This document shows, piece by piece, positions 1 through 7,822 of a stretch of DNA of 64,000 nt. The DNA lies in NCBI RefSeq assembly GCF_002159265.1, contig NZ_NFHG01000016.1, positions 1 through 64,000 on the forward strand, in the 5' to 3' direction. Source of the stretch: Flavonifractor sp. An82. GTDB lineage: Bacteria > Bacillota > Clostridia > Oscillospirales > Oscillospiraceae. Position 1 is the first letter of the stretch; every line of letters starts with the position of its first letter. A program made the position numbers and the translations under genes. The notes beneath the pieces are model-generated. The model ran no database searches. It had not been told where the DNA came from and saw only the letters and a program-made list of their open reading frames with translations.

Positions 1-1
1 G

Positions 2-724
2 CCCACCCCCACGCCCCTGCCCATTCCGTCCAATCCCTATGACAGCAGCGCCTTTGTGGTCAATGAGAACGGTTTTCTGACCTATGAGGGGGACGCCCCC
101 AGCTATATCGGCATCGACGTGTCCTCCCATCAGGGTGAGATCGACTGGGAGCAGGTGGCCGCCTCCGGCGTGGACTTTGCCATTATCCGGGCGGGCTACC
201 GGGGCTATACCGTGGGCGGAATTGTCAAGGACCCCTACTTTGACTACAACATGGAGCAGGCCACTGCTGCCGGCATCGACGTGGGCGTCTACTTCTTCTC
301 CCAGGCCATCAACGAGCAGGAGGCGATGGAGGAGGCCCTCCAGACCCTGGAGTGGATCCGGGATTATGACGTTACATATCCCGTGGTATTCGACTGGGAG
401 TACGTCAGCGACAGCAGCAGCCGTACCTATAACATGACCTACCAGGAGATCATCGACTGCACCAAGGCCTTCAACCAGCTGGTGGAGGGGTCGGGCTACC
501 AGGGCATGGTCTACAGCAACCCCAACATGGTCAACAAGGGGTTCGACCTGTCCCAGCTCCAGGACTACCCCTTCTGGCTGGCCCACTACACCAGCGGCAT
601 GACCCCCACCACCTTCCCCTACTACTACGATATGTGGCAGTACTCCAGCAGCGGGACGGTGAACGGCATCTCCGGCCGGGTGGACCTGAACATCTGTCTG
701 AGCAAGCTGAAGACCCACAGATAA
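2..724 (+). CDS. GH25 lysozyme-type hydrolase, 5'-truncated by window edge
   Basis: The frame is open through the left edge, so the N-terminus (probably signal or anchor) is missing. The visible part starts with a Pro/Thr-rich linker (PTPTPLPIPSNP), then a glycoside hydrolase family 25 barrel: GIDVSSHQGEIDW with the family N-terminal Asp, AGYRGYTVGG, GVYFFSQA, and FDWEYV near visible residue 136, which carries the DxE catalytic acids. The end has the usual WQYSSSGTVNGISGRVDLN. GH25 enzymes cut the MurNAc-GlcNAc bond of peptidoglycan; the linker suggests a surface or secreted enzyme for wall turnover. A second GH25 lies at 60703-61452. A GTG at 56 lies inside the linker and is probably not the true start. 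Confidence 0.9.
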   Translation, partial: PTPTPLPIPSNPYDSSAFVVNENGFLTYEGDAPSYIGIDVSSHQGEIDWEQVAASGVDFAIIRAGYRGYTVGGIVKDPYFDYNMEQATAAGIDVGVYFFSQAINEQEAMEEALQTLEWIRDYDVTYPVVFDWEYVSDSSSRTYNMTYQEIIDCTKAFNQLVEGSGYQGMVYSNPNMVNKGFDLSQLQDYPFWLAHYTSGMTPTTFPYYYDMWQYSSSGTVNGISGRVDLNICLSKLKTHR

Positions 725-749
725 TAGCACTTCACCATGGGAACAGCCT

Positions 750-782
750 GGGGCGCCGCGTTCATGCGGCGCCCCTTTTTTG
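750..782 (+). terminator. Rho-independent terminator after GH25 gene
   Basis: GC-rich 10-bp hairpin (GGGGCGCCGC / GCGGCGCCCC) with short loop followed by six T residues, 26 nt after the stop codon. Confidence 0.88.
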
Positions 783-794
783 TGGGAAGAAACA

Positions 795-823
795 TTGACA
801 TACGGCGGGAAGAGGGGTATGAT
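795..823 (+). promoter_or_regulatory. Sigma-A promoter of the NifX-like gene
   Basis: TTGACA at 795-800, a 17-bp spacer, then TATGAT at 818-823. Near-perfect housekeeping promoter 60 bp before the start codon. Confidence 0.85.
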
Positions 824-882
824 AGCATCATAATAAATGGCATATGCCGAAAACGGCAGATGCAGAAAAGGAGAGACCGAAT

Positions 883-1266
883 ATGAAGATCGCGGTAGCC
901 AGCGTGGGGACGGAAGTGGGAGGCCACTTCGGTCACTGTGAGCATTTCCGGATTTATACCGTGGAGAACGGCCAGGTGATGGGGGAGGAGCTGGTGCCCA
1001 ACCCGGAGCACAAGCCCGGCTTCCTGCCCAACTTCCTGGGTGACATGGGGGTTGAGGTGGTCATCGCCGGCGGCATGGGTGCCCACGCCGTGTCCCTGTT
1101 CCAGCAGCGGAACATCCAGATCATGATGGGGGTGCAGGGGGATGCCCGCACCGCTGTGGACCAGTACATGAAGGGGGAGCTGAAGTCCACCGACGCTGTC
1201 TGTCACCACCACGACCACGAGCATGAGCATGGCCACGACCACCACTGCGGCGGCCATCACGAATAA
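883..1266 (+). CDS. NifX/NifB-type dinitrogenase cofactor-like protein with His-rich tail
   Basis: 127 aa. Start chosen at 883 because AAAGGAGAG lies 8-16 nt upstream; an in-frame ATG at 844 has no ribosome site. Residues 1-100 match the small FeMo-cofactor-binding-like fold (MKIAVAS, GGHFGHCEHF, VIAGGMGAHAVSLFQQ). The last 23 residues hold 11 His and 2 Cys. In non-nitrogen-fixers such proteins are of unknown function and often sit near Mrp-type Fe-S carriers; no nif gene is present here. The gene is monocistronic between its own promoter and terminator. The tail suggests binding of a transition metal (Ni, Zn or Fe), which is an inference. Confidence 0.85.
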   Translation: MKIAVASVGTEVGGHFGHCEHFRIYTVENGQVMGEELVPNPEHKPGFLPNFLGDMGVEVVIAGGMGAHAVSLFQQRNIQIMMGVQGDARTAVDQYMKGELKSTDAVCHHHDHEHEHGHDHHCGGHHE

Positions 1267-1286
1267 GAACGTCCTGTAAAAGAAAG

Positions 1287-1326
1287 GGAGCCCCGCCGGC
1301 ACAGCGCCGGCGGGGCTCCTTTTTTG
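1287..1326 (+). terminator. Rho-independent terminator
   Basis: 14-bp stem GGAGCCCCGCCGGC / GCCGGCGGGGCTCC with ACA loop region and a T6 run, just after the NifX-like gene. Confidence 0.9.
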
Positions 1327-1438
1327 CGTTTGGAAGAAAAAACTGTAAAGTAAAAACACATCACAGACTAGATAGATAAAACGCAAAGAATTACAATAGG
1401 TGTAAAGCCAAATATCCTGTCAAATTCTGAGGGGAGTA

Positions 1439-3130
1439 TCACAGCCCGTCGTGGTTGACCGCCCGGTTGATGGCGGACAGGATGCCCTTCAGGGGAGCCA
1501 GGTTGATGTTGTGGCTCATGCCCACGCCGAACCAGTCCTTGCCCTCCTCGTCCTGGAGGTGGATGTAGGCCACAGCCTGGGAGTCGGAGCCCTGCTTGAT
1601 GGCGTGCTCCTTGTAGTCCACGAAGGTGAAGCGGTCCATCTTCTGGCCGTGAATGGCGTTGAAGAAGGCGTCGATGGGGCCGTTGCCCGAGCCCTGGACC
1701 TGGAACACGGTGTCGGTGTGCCGGAGGGTACCGGCGAAGGTGACGTGGGAGTGGCCCTCCTCGTCGGTGAACTCGGCGAAGGAGTGGCGCACCATCTCAT
1801 AGGGCTTGACGGCGTCGATGTAGTGGGTCTTGAACAGATCGTAGATGGCGTCCGCCTTGAGCTCCTTGCCCACCCGGTCGGTCTCCACCTGGACGATGTG
1901 GCCGAACTCGGGATGCATGGCCTTGGGCAGATCGAAACCGAAGGAGTGCTGCATGACGAAGGCGGCGCCGCCCTTGCCGGACTGGGAGTTGATGCGGATG
2001 ATGGGCTCGTACTGGCGGCCCACGTCGGCGGGGTCGATGGGCAGGTAGGGTACCTCCCAGTACTCGGTGCCGCTCTCCTCCATGTAGCGGGTGCCCTTGT
2101 TGATGGCGTCCTGGTGGGAGCCGGAGAAGGCGGTAAATACCAGCTCGCCCACGTAGGGCTGCCGCTCGCCGATCTTCATTTTGGTGACCTTCTCATACAC
2201 GTCCCGGATCTTGTTGATGTCGGAGAAGTCCAGCTTGGGGTCCACGCCCTGGGTGTACAGGTTGAGGGCCAGGGTGACCATGTCCACGTTGCCGGTGCGC
2301 TCGCCGTTGCCGAAGAGGGTGGCCTCCACACGCTCGGCGCCCGCCAGCAGACCCATCTCGGCGGTGGCAACGCCCTCGCCCCGGTCGTTGTGGGGGTGGA
2401 GGGAGATGATGGCGCACTCACGGCTGGGCAGCTTGTCGATGAAGTACTCGATCTCATCGGCGAAGTAGTTGGGCATGCAGTTCTCCACGGTGGTGGGCAG
2501 ATTGAGGATGATCTTCTTGTCCGGGGTGGCGCCGATGGCCTCGATAACCGCCTGGCAGATCTCCACGGCGGCATCCATCTCAGTGCCCATGAAGGACTCG
2601 GGGGAGTACTGGTAGCGCAGGTCCATGCCCTTGTCGATGGCGGGCTGGCTCAGCTCCCGGATGAGCTGAGCGGCGTCCACGGCGATCTGGGTGACGCCCG
2701 CCACGTCGGTGTGGAAGACCACCTTGCGCTGGAGGGTGGAGGTGGAGTTGTAGAAGTGGAAAATGACGTGCTTGGCCCCGTCAATGGCCTCAAAGGTCTT
2801 GCGGATCAAATGCTCTCTGGCCTGGACCAGCACCTGGATGGTTACGTCGTCGGGGATGTGGCCGCCCTCAATGAGGGTGCGGATGAACTCATACTCGGTC
2901 TCGGAGGCGGAGGGGAAGCCCACCTCGATCTCCTTCACGCCGATGTCCACCAGGGTATGGAAGAGCTCCAGCTTTTCCTCCACGTTCATGGGGTCAATGA
3001 GGGCCTGGTTGCCGTCCCGCAGATCCACGGAGCACCAGATGGGGGGCGCCTTCAGCTCCTTGTCGGGCCAGGCGCGCTTTTCCATTTTGAGGGGGACGAA
3101 GGGGATGTACTTTTCCTGTGCGGGTTTCAT
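1439..3130 (-). CDS. leuA: 2-isopropylmalate synthase (long LeuA type)
   Basis: 563 aa. Condenses acetyl-CoA with 2-oxoisovalerate, the first committed step of leucine synthesis. It belongs to the longer actinobacterial/fungal LeuA subtype, recognisable from VDLRDGNQAL with the catalytic Arg-Asp near residue 37 and HPHNDRGEG for divalent metal binding. The C-terminal regulatory region follows a catalytic HMGL-like barrel and should carry leucine feedback inhibition, as known for the family. Start ATG at 3130 is preceded by AAGGAGG. No other leu or ilv gene is adjacent. Expression is controlled by the T-box leader directly upstream, so transcription should rise when tRNA-Leu is uncharged. Confidence 0.95.
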   Translation of the reverse strand: MKPAQEKYIPFVPLKMEKRAWPDKELKAPPIWCSVDLRDGNQALIDPMNVEEKLELFHTLVDIGVKEIEVGFPSASETEYEFIRTLIEGGHIPDDVTIQVLVQAREHLIRKTFEAIDGAKHVIFHFYNSTSTLQRKVVFHTDVAGVTQIAVDAAQLIRELSQPAIDKGMDLRYQYSPESFMGTEMDAAVEICQAVIEAIGATPDKKIILNLPTTVENCMPNYFADEIEYFIDKLPSRECAIISLHPHNDRGEGVATAEMGLLAGAERVEATLFGNGERTGNVDMVTLALNLYTQGVDPKLDFSDINKIRDVYEKVTKMKIGERQPYVGELVFTAFSGSHQDAINKGTRYMEESGTEYWEVPYLPIDPADVGRQYEPIIRINSQSGKGGAAFVMQHSFGFDLPKAMHPEFGHIVQVETDRVGKELKADAIYDLFKTHYIDAVKPYEMVRHSFAEFTDEEGHSHVTFAGTLRHTDTVFQVQGSGNGPIDAFFNAIHGQKMDRFTFVDYKEHAIKQGSDSQAVAYIHLQDEEGKDWFGVGMSHNINLAPLKGILSAINRAVNHDGL

Positions 3131-3161
3131 GACTAAAATTCCTCCTTGGGGTCAGGGAATA

Positions 3162-3194
3162 AGAAAAGCCCCTGACCAGATTATGGTCAGGGGC
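3162..3194 (-). terminator. T-box regulated terminator hairpin of leuA
   Basis: Minus-strand GCCCCTGACC ... GGTCAGGGGC stem followed by TTTTCTT, placed after the T-box sequence. It is the attenuator that uncharged tRNA should prevent from forming. Confidence 0.88.
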
Positions 3195-3433
3195 GTAAGA
3201 TACGCGGTACCACCCTGCTTCCGCCCGCCGTCACCGGCGGACGCTCATGGCCTCCAACAAGGCCCCGGCCGGTAACGTGGCCGTGACGGCCTGCCCTACA
3301 ACAGCGCTTCAGGCAGGCGGCTCCGGGATCAGTATCCGCACGCTTTCCTTCACCGGTTCGCACCAACCACCGGTTCTCTGAGAAGGACGGGACGTGCCTT
3401 CTTCCCATCATTGCCTGTTCTGGGATTCGATTG
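3162..3433 (-). ncRNA. T-box leader (tRNA-Leu sensing) upstream of leuA
   Basis: About 300-nt leader between promoter and leuA. The canonical T-box AGGGTGGTACCGCG lies at 3203-3216 (minus), followed by the terminator. Stem I elements are visible upstream: CAGAGAACCGG and GGTTGGTGCGAACCGG form the apical region. The likely specifier is CTG at 3330-3332 (minus), in the context GGATACTGATCCCGGAG and followed by A, as is usual after a specifier. CTG is a leucine codon, matching the gene. Confidence 0.93.
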
Positions 3434-3439
3434 TTAATC

Positions 3440-3468
3440 ATTCTAGCCGAACCGCCCGGTTTTGTCAA
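3440..3468 (-). promoter_or_regulatory. Sigma-A promoter of the leuA T-box leader
   Basis: TTGACA (3463-3468) with 17-bp spacer to TAGAAT (3440-3445), minus strand. The -35 box overlaps the stop codon (3465-3467) of the upstream gene. Confidence 0.85.
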
Positions 3469-3986
3469 GAGGCAGTTTCCAGCCAGGCCACCAGGGGGAG
3501 GGTGGCAACTCTGGGCAGGTAGGCATCCATCGGCCAGCATTCCATGTAGTCCGTCAGCTTTGCGGTGCAGTGGCGCTGGCTGTCCGGCCGCATGCCCGTA
3601 GCCAGCTCTTCCAGCATGGCGATCCAGCGCGGGTCATTCCCCCCTCCCAGCGGGTCCCGATCGTCGACTATGCTATGGTCCATTAGGAGACTTACAGAGG
3701 GGTTCCCCTTGGTGTAGACCGGCGGCTCTCCCTCAGGGTCGTAGCGAAACTGAGTGACGGCCTGTTCCGGGTGGCCGGCGGGGAAGGAGATGTCCCAGAA
3801 CAGGCAGTCCTCCAGCACCAGGGGGAGATTGACCGTCAGCCCCTCCGCCGCCGAGGGGTCCCCCGCCAGGGTGCGGGTGGTGACAGTCACCGCCTCGCCT
3901 TTCCCATACAGGGCCAGGGTGCTTCCCGCCAGCACCCCGGCGGACAGCAGGGCCAGGAGAAGGATCAGACTGACGCTTCGTCTCAT
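3465..3986 (-). CDS. Secreted protein, C-terminally truncated paralog of the upstream gene
   Basis: 173 aa. The N-terminal signal/anchor (MRRSVSLILLLALLSAGVLAG) and the next region copy the 483-aa neighbour: both have LAGDPSAAEGL, a following [LF]WD motif, and a CWPM[ED].YL motif. The first 185 or so residues of the neighbour correspond to this whole protein; the propeller-like rest is absent. It starts within the neighbour's stop (ATGA overlap 3983-3986), so it is the last cistron of the ABC operon. Its own stop lies in the leuA -35 box. Either a short functional form or a remnant after a deletion; function unknown. Confidence 0.75.
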   Translation of the reverse strand: MRRSVSLILLLALLSAGVLAGSTLALYGKGEAVTVTTRTLAGDPSAAEGLTVNLPLVLEDCLFWDISFPAGHPEQAVTQFRYDPEGEPPVYTKGNPSVSLLMDHSIVDDRDPLGGGNDPRWIAMLEELATGMRPDSQRHCTAKLTDYMECWPMDAYLPRVATLPLVAWLETAS

Positions 3987-5434
3987 AGGGCTCCTCCTTC
4001 CTCAGAGTGGCTCAGCCAGCGGATGGCGGGGGAGAGGGTGTCAAAGACGGGCGACCCGAACTCCATGCCCAGGCTGCCGCTGAATATTTCCGCGCCGGCG
4101 GGGGAGAGGGAGGAGGTATAGCGCCCCAGATAGGCCAGTCCGTCCCGGTCGTACACTGACAGGTAGAAGCTGGGTTCCAGATCATAGTTGGTGGCGCACA
4201 CCGCCAGCTTGCCCTGGACGTAATCCACCCCCAGCACATTCGCTTCAGAACTGGACATGGAGTAGAAGGAATAGCCCGACTGCTCCTGTGCCAGGGTATG
4301 GGCGGAGAAGGCGGGGGTCCACGCGCCGTCCTCCCGGGCCACCACGGCAAAGCGGAAGCGGTCCTCATCGGCGACGATGGCCACAAAGTAGTCCTCCCCC
4401 TGCACCAGACTGTAGAACGCCGCTTCCGGCCCCAGGGGCAGCAGATCCACAGTGTCCAGCAGGCTCATATCCTCATCAAAGACCCGCAGGCGGAGGACAT
4501 CTTTCTCTTCGGTCAGCAGGAAGAGGTTGGAGCCGTCGGCGCTGGCCCAGAACCGCCGGGCCATGCTCCCCTCGGGCAGGGAGAAGAGGGTCTCCAGGCT
4601 GCCCTCGGTTTTGTCCTCGCTGGTGGTCAGCCGGTATATTCCCCAGCCGCCGGGGATGACGCTGCCGTCGGCCTGCCGGTATGCGCCGGTATTCTCATCC
4701 ACATACTGCACGTTGAGGATGAAGAGAATGGCGTCCCCGGACTGCACAAAGTCGCAGGTACAGTCCGGAGCGTACCGGGGGTCGGCCTCCATGTCGACGC
4801 TGGTCGCCCTGCCTCTTTCATTTTTTTGAATGGTGATCTCCACCTGATAGTCCTGGGGAATGAGGATGGGGAAGTAGTCGGCAAAGGCCTGGCCCACCGG
4901 GTCGAACCACATGCCGTTGCCGTCCAGGTAGACCTCCATGGGCCAGCAGTCGTAGACCTCCGCCAGCTTGACCTGCCGGGTGAGGGTCTCCCCGACAGGG
5001 GTCTCGTCGGCCACCAGCTGGACGGCCTCCATCCAATGGTAGCTGCTGTTCACGGAGGGGACGGAGAAGGAGGAACTGGGGATCTCGATCTTCAGCGGGT
5101 CCGGCTCCACGGAGACGGAACGGAGCATGGGATAGGGGATGAACAGATTGAAGATGTTGAAATCGGCGTTGCGCAGCCCGAAGGAGGAGCAGGCAAAGCG
5201 GGCGGCGGTGTCCTCCGGCCGGGCGGCGGGCACGGTCATGTCCCACAGCATGGCGTTCTGGCAGTAGACGGGCAGGGAGAGCTCCAGCCCCTCCGCCGCC
5301 GAGGGGTCCCCAGCCAGGGTCTCGGCTTCCACGGTGACGTGGCTGCCCTGCCGCTGCACGGCCACGGAGGCCCCCGTCAGCACCCCGGCGGACAGCAGGG
5401 CCAGCACCAGGACCAGCACAGACATGCGTTTCAT
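3983..5434 (-). CDS. Secreted ABC-operon protein, unknown function, propeller-like C-terminus
   Basis: 483 aa. N-terminal hydrophobic segment (residues 4-24) acts as signal or membrane anchor, followed by LAGDPSAAEGLELSLP. Residues 200-480 contain repeated blocks such as ADGSNLFLLTEEKDVLRLRVFD and EDYFVAIVADEDRFRFAVV, with the strand-turn pattern of a beta-propeller; this is a judgement from sequence texture only. It follows the ATPase gene by 4 nt and overlaps the shorter paralog. Co-transcription with a two-permease ABC exporter under a GntR/YtrA-type repressor suggests an extracytoplasmic partner, sensor or target of that transporter. I do not recognise a named family. Confidence 0.8.
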   Translation of the reverse strand: MKRMSVLVLVLALLSAGVLTGASVAVQRQGSHVTVEAETLAGDPSAAEGLELSLPVYCQNAMLWDMTVPAARPEDTAARFACSSFGLRNADFNIFNLFIPYPMLRSVSVEPDPLKIEIPSSSFSVPSVNSSYHWMEAVQLVADETPVGETLTRQVKLAEVYDCWPMEVYLDGNGMWFDPVGQAFADYFPILIPQDYQVEITIQKNERGRATSVDMEADPRYAPDCTCDFVQSGDAILFILNVQYVDENTGAYRQADGSVIPGGWGIYRLTTSEDKTEGSLETLFSLPEGSMARRFWASADGSNLFLLTEEKDVLRLRVFDEDMSLLDTVDLLPLGPEAAFYSLVQGEDYFVAIVADEDRFRFAVVAREDGAWTPAFSAHTLAQEQSGYSFYSMSSSEANVLGVDYVQGKLAVCATNYDLEPSFYLSVYDRDGLAYLGRYTSSLSPAGAEIFSGSLGMEFGSPVFDTLSPAIRWLSHSEEGGAL

Positions 5435-5438
5435 ATCC

Positions 5439-6176
5439 TCACTCCTTCTGGTCGGTCAGCTGGTCCAGTGCCCGGCTGACCCGGTCGGACTGGTAGTGGT
5501 AGATCTCCTTCACATAATCCATCAGACTGCGGCCCTCGTCCTCCAGCTGGGAGGTGGTCATATCCCCGGCGACCACTCCCTGGTGGAGGAGCACCGCCCG
5601 GCCGATGAAGTGCTGGACCTCCTCCAACAGGTGGGTGGACAGCAGAATGGTCTCGTTGGGCTCCAGAATGCCCAGCAGCACCTTGTAAAAATCCTCCCGG
5701 TTGAAGATATCGTTGCCTGCGAAGGGCTCATCCATCAGAATGTAGTCCGCCCCCTGGCTCAGGGCCAGAATCACCTCAAACTGGTTCTTCTGACCGGCGG
5801 AAAAGCTCCGGATGGTCTTGTTTAGGGGCAGCTGGAAAAAGTCCATCAGGGCGGCAAACCGCTTGTTCCGGAAGGTGGGGAAGTGTTCCCGGTAGAAGTC
5901 CCGGTGACCGGCGGCGGTGAGGGCGGGGAAGAAGGAGTGCTCACAGGTGGCGAAGGACAGCCGGGCGATGTTTTTGGGGGTAATGGGGGCCCCGTCCAGG
6001 GTGATCTCCCCTTCGTACCGCAGCAAGCCCAGAATGCACTTCATCAGGGTGGTTTTGCCCGCGCCGTTCTCCCCGAACAGGCCTACGATCTCCCCGGGGC
6101 CCAGGGACAGGTTCACCCCGGCCAAAGCCTGGGTCCCCTGGCGGTAGGTCTTTTTCACGTCGCTCAGAACCAGCAT
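5439..6176 (-). CDS. ABC transporter ATP-binding protein (YtrB/CcmA-like)
   Basis: 245 aa, start at 6176 preceded by GGAGGT. Walker A GENGAGKTTL (residues 35-44), Q-loop region, a non-standard signature FSAGQKNQ in place of LSGGQ, Walker B YILMDEPF, and H-loop STHLLEE. Longer in-frame extensions upstream fall in the overlapping membrane-protein gene and are not credible. It supplies ATP hydrolysis for the two membrane proteins encoded immediately upstream (13-nt overlap). The layout regulator-permease-permease-ATPase-secreted protein resembles antibiotic-responsive YtrA-type operons of Firmicutes; the substrate is unknown. Confidence 0.92.
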   Translation of the reverse strand: MLVLSDVKKTYRQGTQALAGVNLSLGPGEIVGLFGENGAGKTTLMKCILGLLRYEGEITLDGAPITPKNIARLSFATCEHSFFPALTAAGHRDFYREHFPTFRNKRFAALMDFFQLPLNKTIRSFSAGQKNQFEVILALSQGADYILMDEPFAGNDIFNREDFYKVLLGILEPNETILLSTHLLEEVQHFIGRAVLLHQGVVAGDMTTSQLEDEGRSLMDYVKEIYHYQSDRVSRALDQLTDQKE

Positions 6177-6655
6177 AGAATACCTCCAATTCCGGCCCAC
6201 GGGTCCTCCGGCAGGCAGTCTGCCGGGAGGAGGGCCTGATACAGCATCATACAAAAGAGCACACTCAGGGCGGCGGCCAGCAAGGTGAGTACCAGCAGCA
6301 TTGCCGGACCTGCCAGACAGCGCCGCCACAGCTCGCTCCGCCGGGGGAGCCGGCGCATCAGGTAGATGCTTTTGCTCCCCTGCCAGTGCCAGAGATAGAG
6401 AAAGAGGGGAAGGAGCACCACACAAAGGGCCGTGATCCAGAAGCAGAACAGGCCGCGGCCGAAGAGCTGGGCAAAGGGAGGGACGTAGCCGCCGGAGAAG
6501 TAACGCAGGTTCTCCCTGACCTGATTGCAAAAGAACAGGAAGTGGAATACGGCAACGCACCAGGATACCAGCAGCGCGCCGCCCCCGCAGGTCAGAGTTC
6601 GCTGCCAGGGCCAGCCGGCGGGGAAGAGCCGGGCCAGCTTAGTCCTCATCCTCAT
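6164..6655 (-). CDS. Small ABC-operon membrane protein
   Basis: 163 aa with about three hydrophobic helices (near residues 24-42, 63-90 and 115-140), separated by basic loops such as MRRLPRRSELWRR. It overlaps the 241-aa membrane protein upstream by 17 nt and the ATPase downstream by 13 nt, so the three are probably translationally coupled. Too short for a full six-helix permease, it is likely one half of a heteromeric membrane domain. LMRRLPRRSE here and TLRRLSVNE in the upstream protein look like the same cytoplasmic coupling loop, suggesting that the two subunits are homologous. Confidence 0.8.
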   Translation of the reverse strand: MRMRTKLARLFPAGWPWQRTLTCGGGALLVSWCVAVFHFLFFCNQVRENLRYFSGGYVPPFAQLFGRGLFCFWITALCVVLLPLFLYLWHWQGSKSIYLMRRLPRRSELWRRCLAGPAMLLVLTLLAAALSVLFCMMLYQALLPADCLPEDPWAGIGGILCWF

Positions 6656-7364
6656 GCACCCCCGTCAGGCTCTTCCAGAAATAGAGGCAGATCAGCAGGA
6701 AAATGATTGTGGAGCTCAGGGAGAGGAAGGGATTGCCCGCATAGACAGGAAAGCCCACAGCGGCCACCACCGCCAGAGGCAGGAGAAGGCCGGACTTGCG
6801 GCCATGCCGCCGATGGTGGCAGAAGGCGGAGCAGGCCAGACCCAGTACCAGACACCCGCTCAGATTGCGCAGCAGTACCGCCCAGTCGGCCAGGGGCAGC
6901 AGGCCGTGGAGGTAGGGGCTGCGGTAGCAGGCCAGGAAGAGGGACTGGTGGCTCACCGTGGCCGGGTCGGCGGTGGACAGGAAGTACTCGCTGAGGAGCA
7001 GCAGGGCGATTAGCTGGATGGCCCAGTAAACCAGCAGCAGCAGGGCGTTCTGCACCCCCAGCAGCAGGGAGAATTTTCCCTCGTTGACCGACAGGCGGCG
7101 GAGGGTATAGCCGGTTTTGGACCCCCGGTCCCAGCCGGGCAGGACCAGCGCCCCGCACACCAGCAGCAGACCGGCGGCAAAGACCAGGGACAGGCGGCCG
7201 TTGCGGATCAGGGTCTCCAGGATGGGGGGAGACGCCTCGCTCCAGCGGGACAGGACCAGGAAAAAGAGCGCGGCCTGGACGACGGCGGCCCCCAGGGATA
7301 TGAGCAGGGTCTTCCAGACCGTCAGCCGGGCGGCCGGGGACAGAGCGGACAGATATGCCTTCAT
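6639..7364 (-). CDS. ABC-operon membrane protein (permease-like)
   Basis: 241 aa, start at 7364 with AAAGGAGGAA 8 nt upstream. About six hydrophobic segments, beginning with LTVWKTLLISLGAAVVQAAL and ending with LSSTIIFLLICLYFW, fit an ABC-2 style permease. The loop GYTLRRLSVNEGKFSLLLG is a plausible coupling helix to the ATPase. Its start codon overlaps the stop of the GntR-type regulator gene (ATGA, 7361-7364), so the regulator controls its own transporter. Substrate not deducible. Confidence 0.82.
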   Translation of the reverse strand: MKAYLSALSPAARLTVWKTLLISLGAAVVQAALFFLVLSRWSEASPPILETLIRNGRLSLVFAAGLLLVCGALVLPGWDRGSKTGYTLRRLSVNEGKFSLLLGVQNALLLLVYWAIQLIALLLLSEYFLSTADPATVSHQSLFLACYRSPYLHGLLPLADWAVLLRNLSGCLVLGLACSAFCHHRRHGRKSGLLLPLAVVAAVGFPVYAGNPFLSLSSTIIFLLICLYFWKSLTGVHEDED

Positions 7365-7753
7365 GGTGTTTCCTCCTTTGTTTCCTCCCAAAGTCGTTCC
7401 AGCAGGGTGAATACAGCTCCCTTGTCCAGTCCCGCCTGCCGAAGGGAGCGGAGCAGCAGGCCCGCCTCCTGTTCCAGCAGCTGGCTGCGTACCTGCTCCA
7501 CGGTGCTGGGCGTCAGGGCCACCTCGCTCTTGGCCCCCGAGCGGGAGGTGATGAGCCCCTCCTCCTCCAGCTGGCGGTAGGCCTTCTGTACTGTGTTGGG
7601 ATTCACCCCCAGCCGGGCGGACAGTACCCGGCGGGAGGGCAGCTCGTCCCCCGCCTGTACCGTTCCGGCGGCGATCCCACGTTTTACATGCCGGACGATC
7701 TGCAAATAGATGGGCAGACCCTCCTCCGGCAGAAAAGCGTCAAAGGAGAGCAT
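7361..7753 (-). CDS. GntR-family (YtrA subfamily) transcriptional repressor
   Basis: 130 aa. Winged-helix DNA-binding domain at residues 15-75 (LPIYLQIVRHVKRGIAAG, LPSRRVLSARLGVNPNTVQ, LEEEGLITSR), then a short (about 50-aa) C-terminus with no ligand domain, the mark of the YtrA subfamily. First gene of the five-gene ABC operon. Two 18-bp palindromes, GTATTAGTCAACTAATAC (7776-7793) and an imperfect copy (7805-7822), overlap its promoter, so autorepression is very likely. YtrA proteins of Bacillus respond to cell-wall-active antibiotics; a similar cue here is an inference. Confidence 0.92.
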   Translation of the reverse strand: MLSFDAFLPEEGLPIYLQIVRHVKRGIAAGTVQAGDELPSRRVLSARLGVNPNTVQKAYRQLEEEGLITSRSGAKSEVALTPSTVEQVRSQLLEQEAGLLLRSLRQAGLDKGAVFTLLERLWEETKEETP

Positions 7754-7775
7754 AGCCGCTCACCTCCTTCAAAGT

Positions 7776-7793
7776 GTATTAGTCAACTAATAC
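7776..7793. promoter_or_regulatory. Operator 1 for the GntR/YtrA-type repressor
   Basis: Perfect inverted repeat GTATTAGT-CA-ACTAATAC. It lies just downstream of the -10 box around the expected start of transcription. Confidence 0.82.
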
Positions 7794-7804
7794 GGTTTTC
7801 AACT

Positions 7805-7822
7805 GTATTATAGGACTAATAC
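7805..7822. promoter_or_regulatory. Operator 2 for the GntR/YtrA-type repressor
   Basis: GTATTATAGGACTAATAC shares both outer arms (GTATTA/TAATAC) with operator 1, centre-to-centre 29 bp. It covers the -10 box and spacer of the regulator promoter. Confidence 0.78.

Noticed and set aside
3421-3432. tRNA T-arm-like GGATTCGA
   Set aside because: It is in the T-box leader on the other strand context; no cloverleaf can be drawn around it.
5439-6560. Long 373-codon form of the ABC ATPase
   Set aside because: The added N-terminus is the other frame of the overlapping membrane-protein gene; GGAGGT marks the start at 6176.
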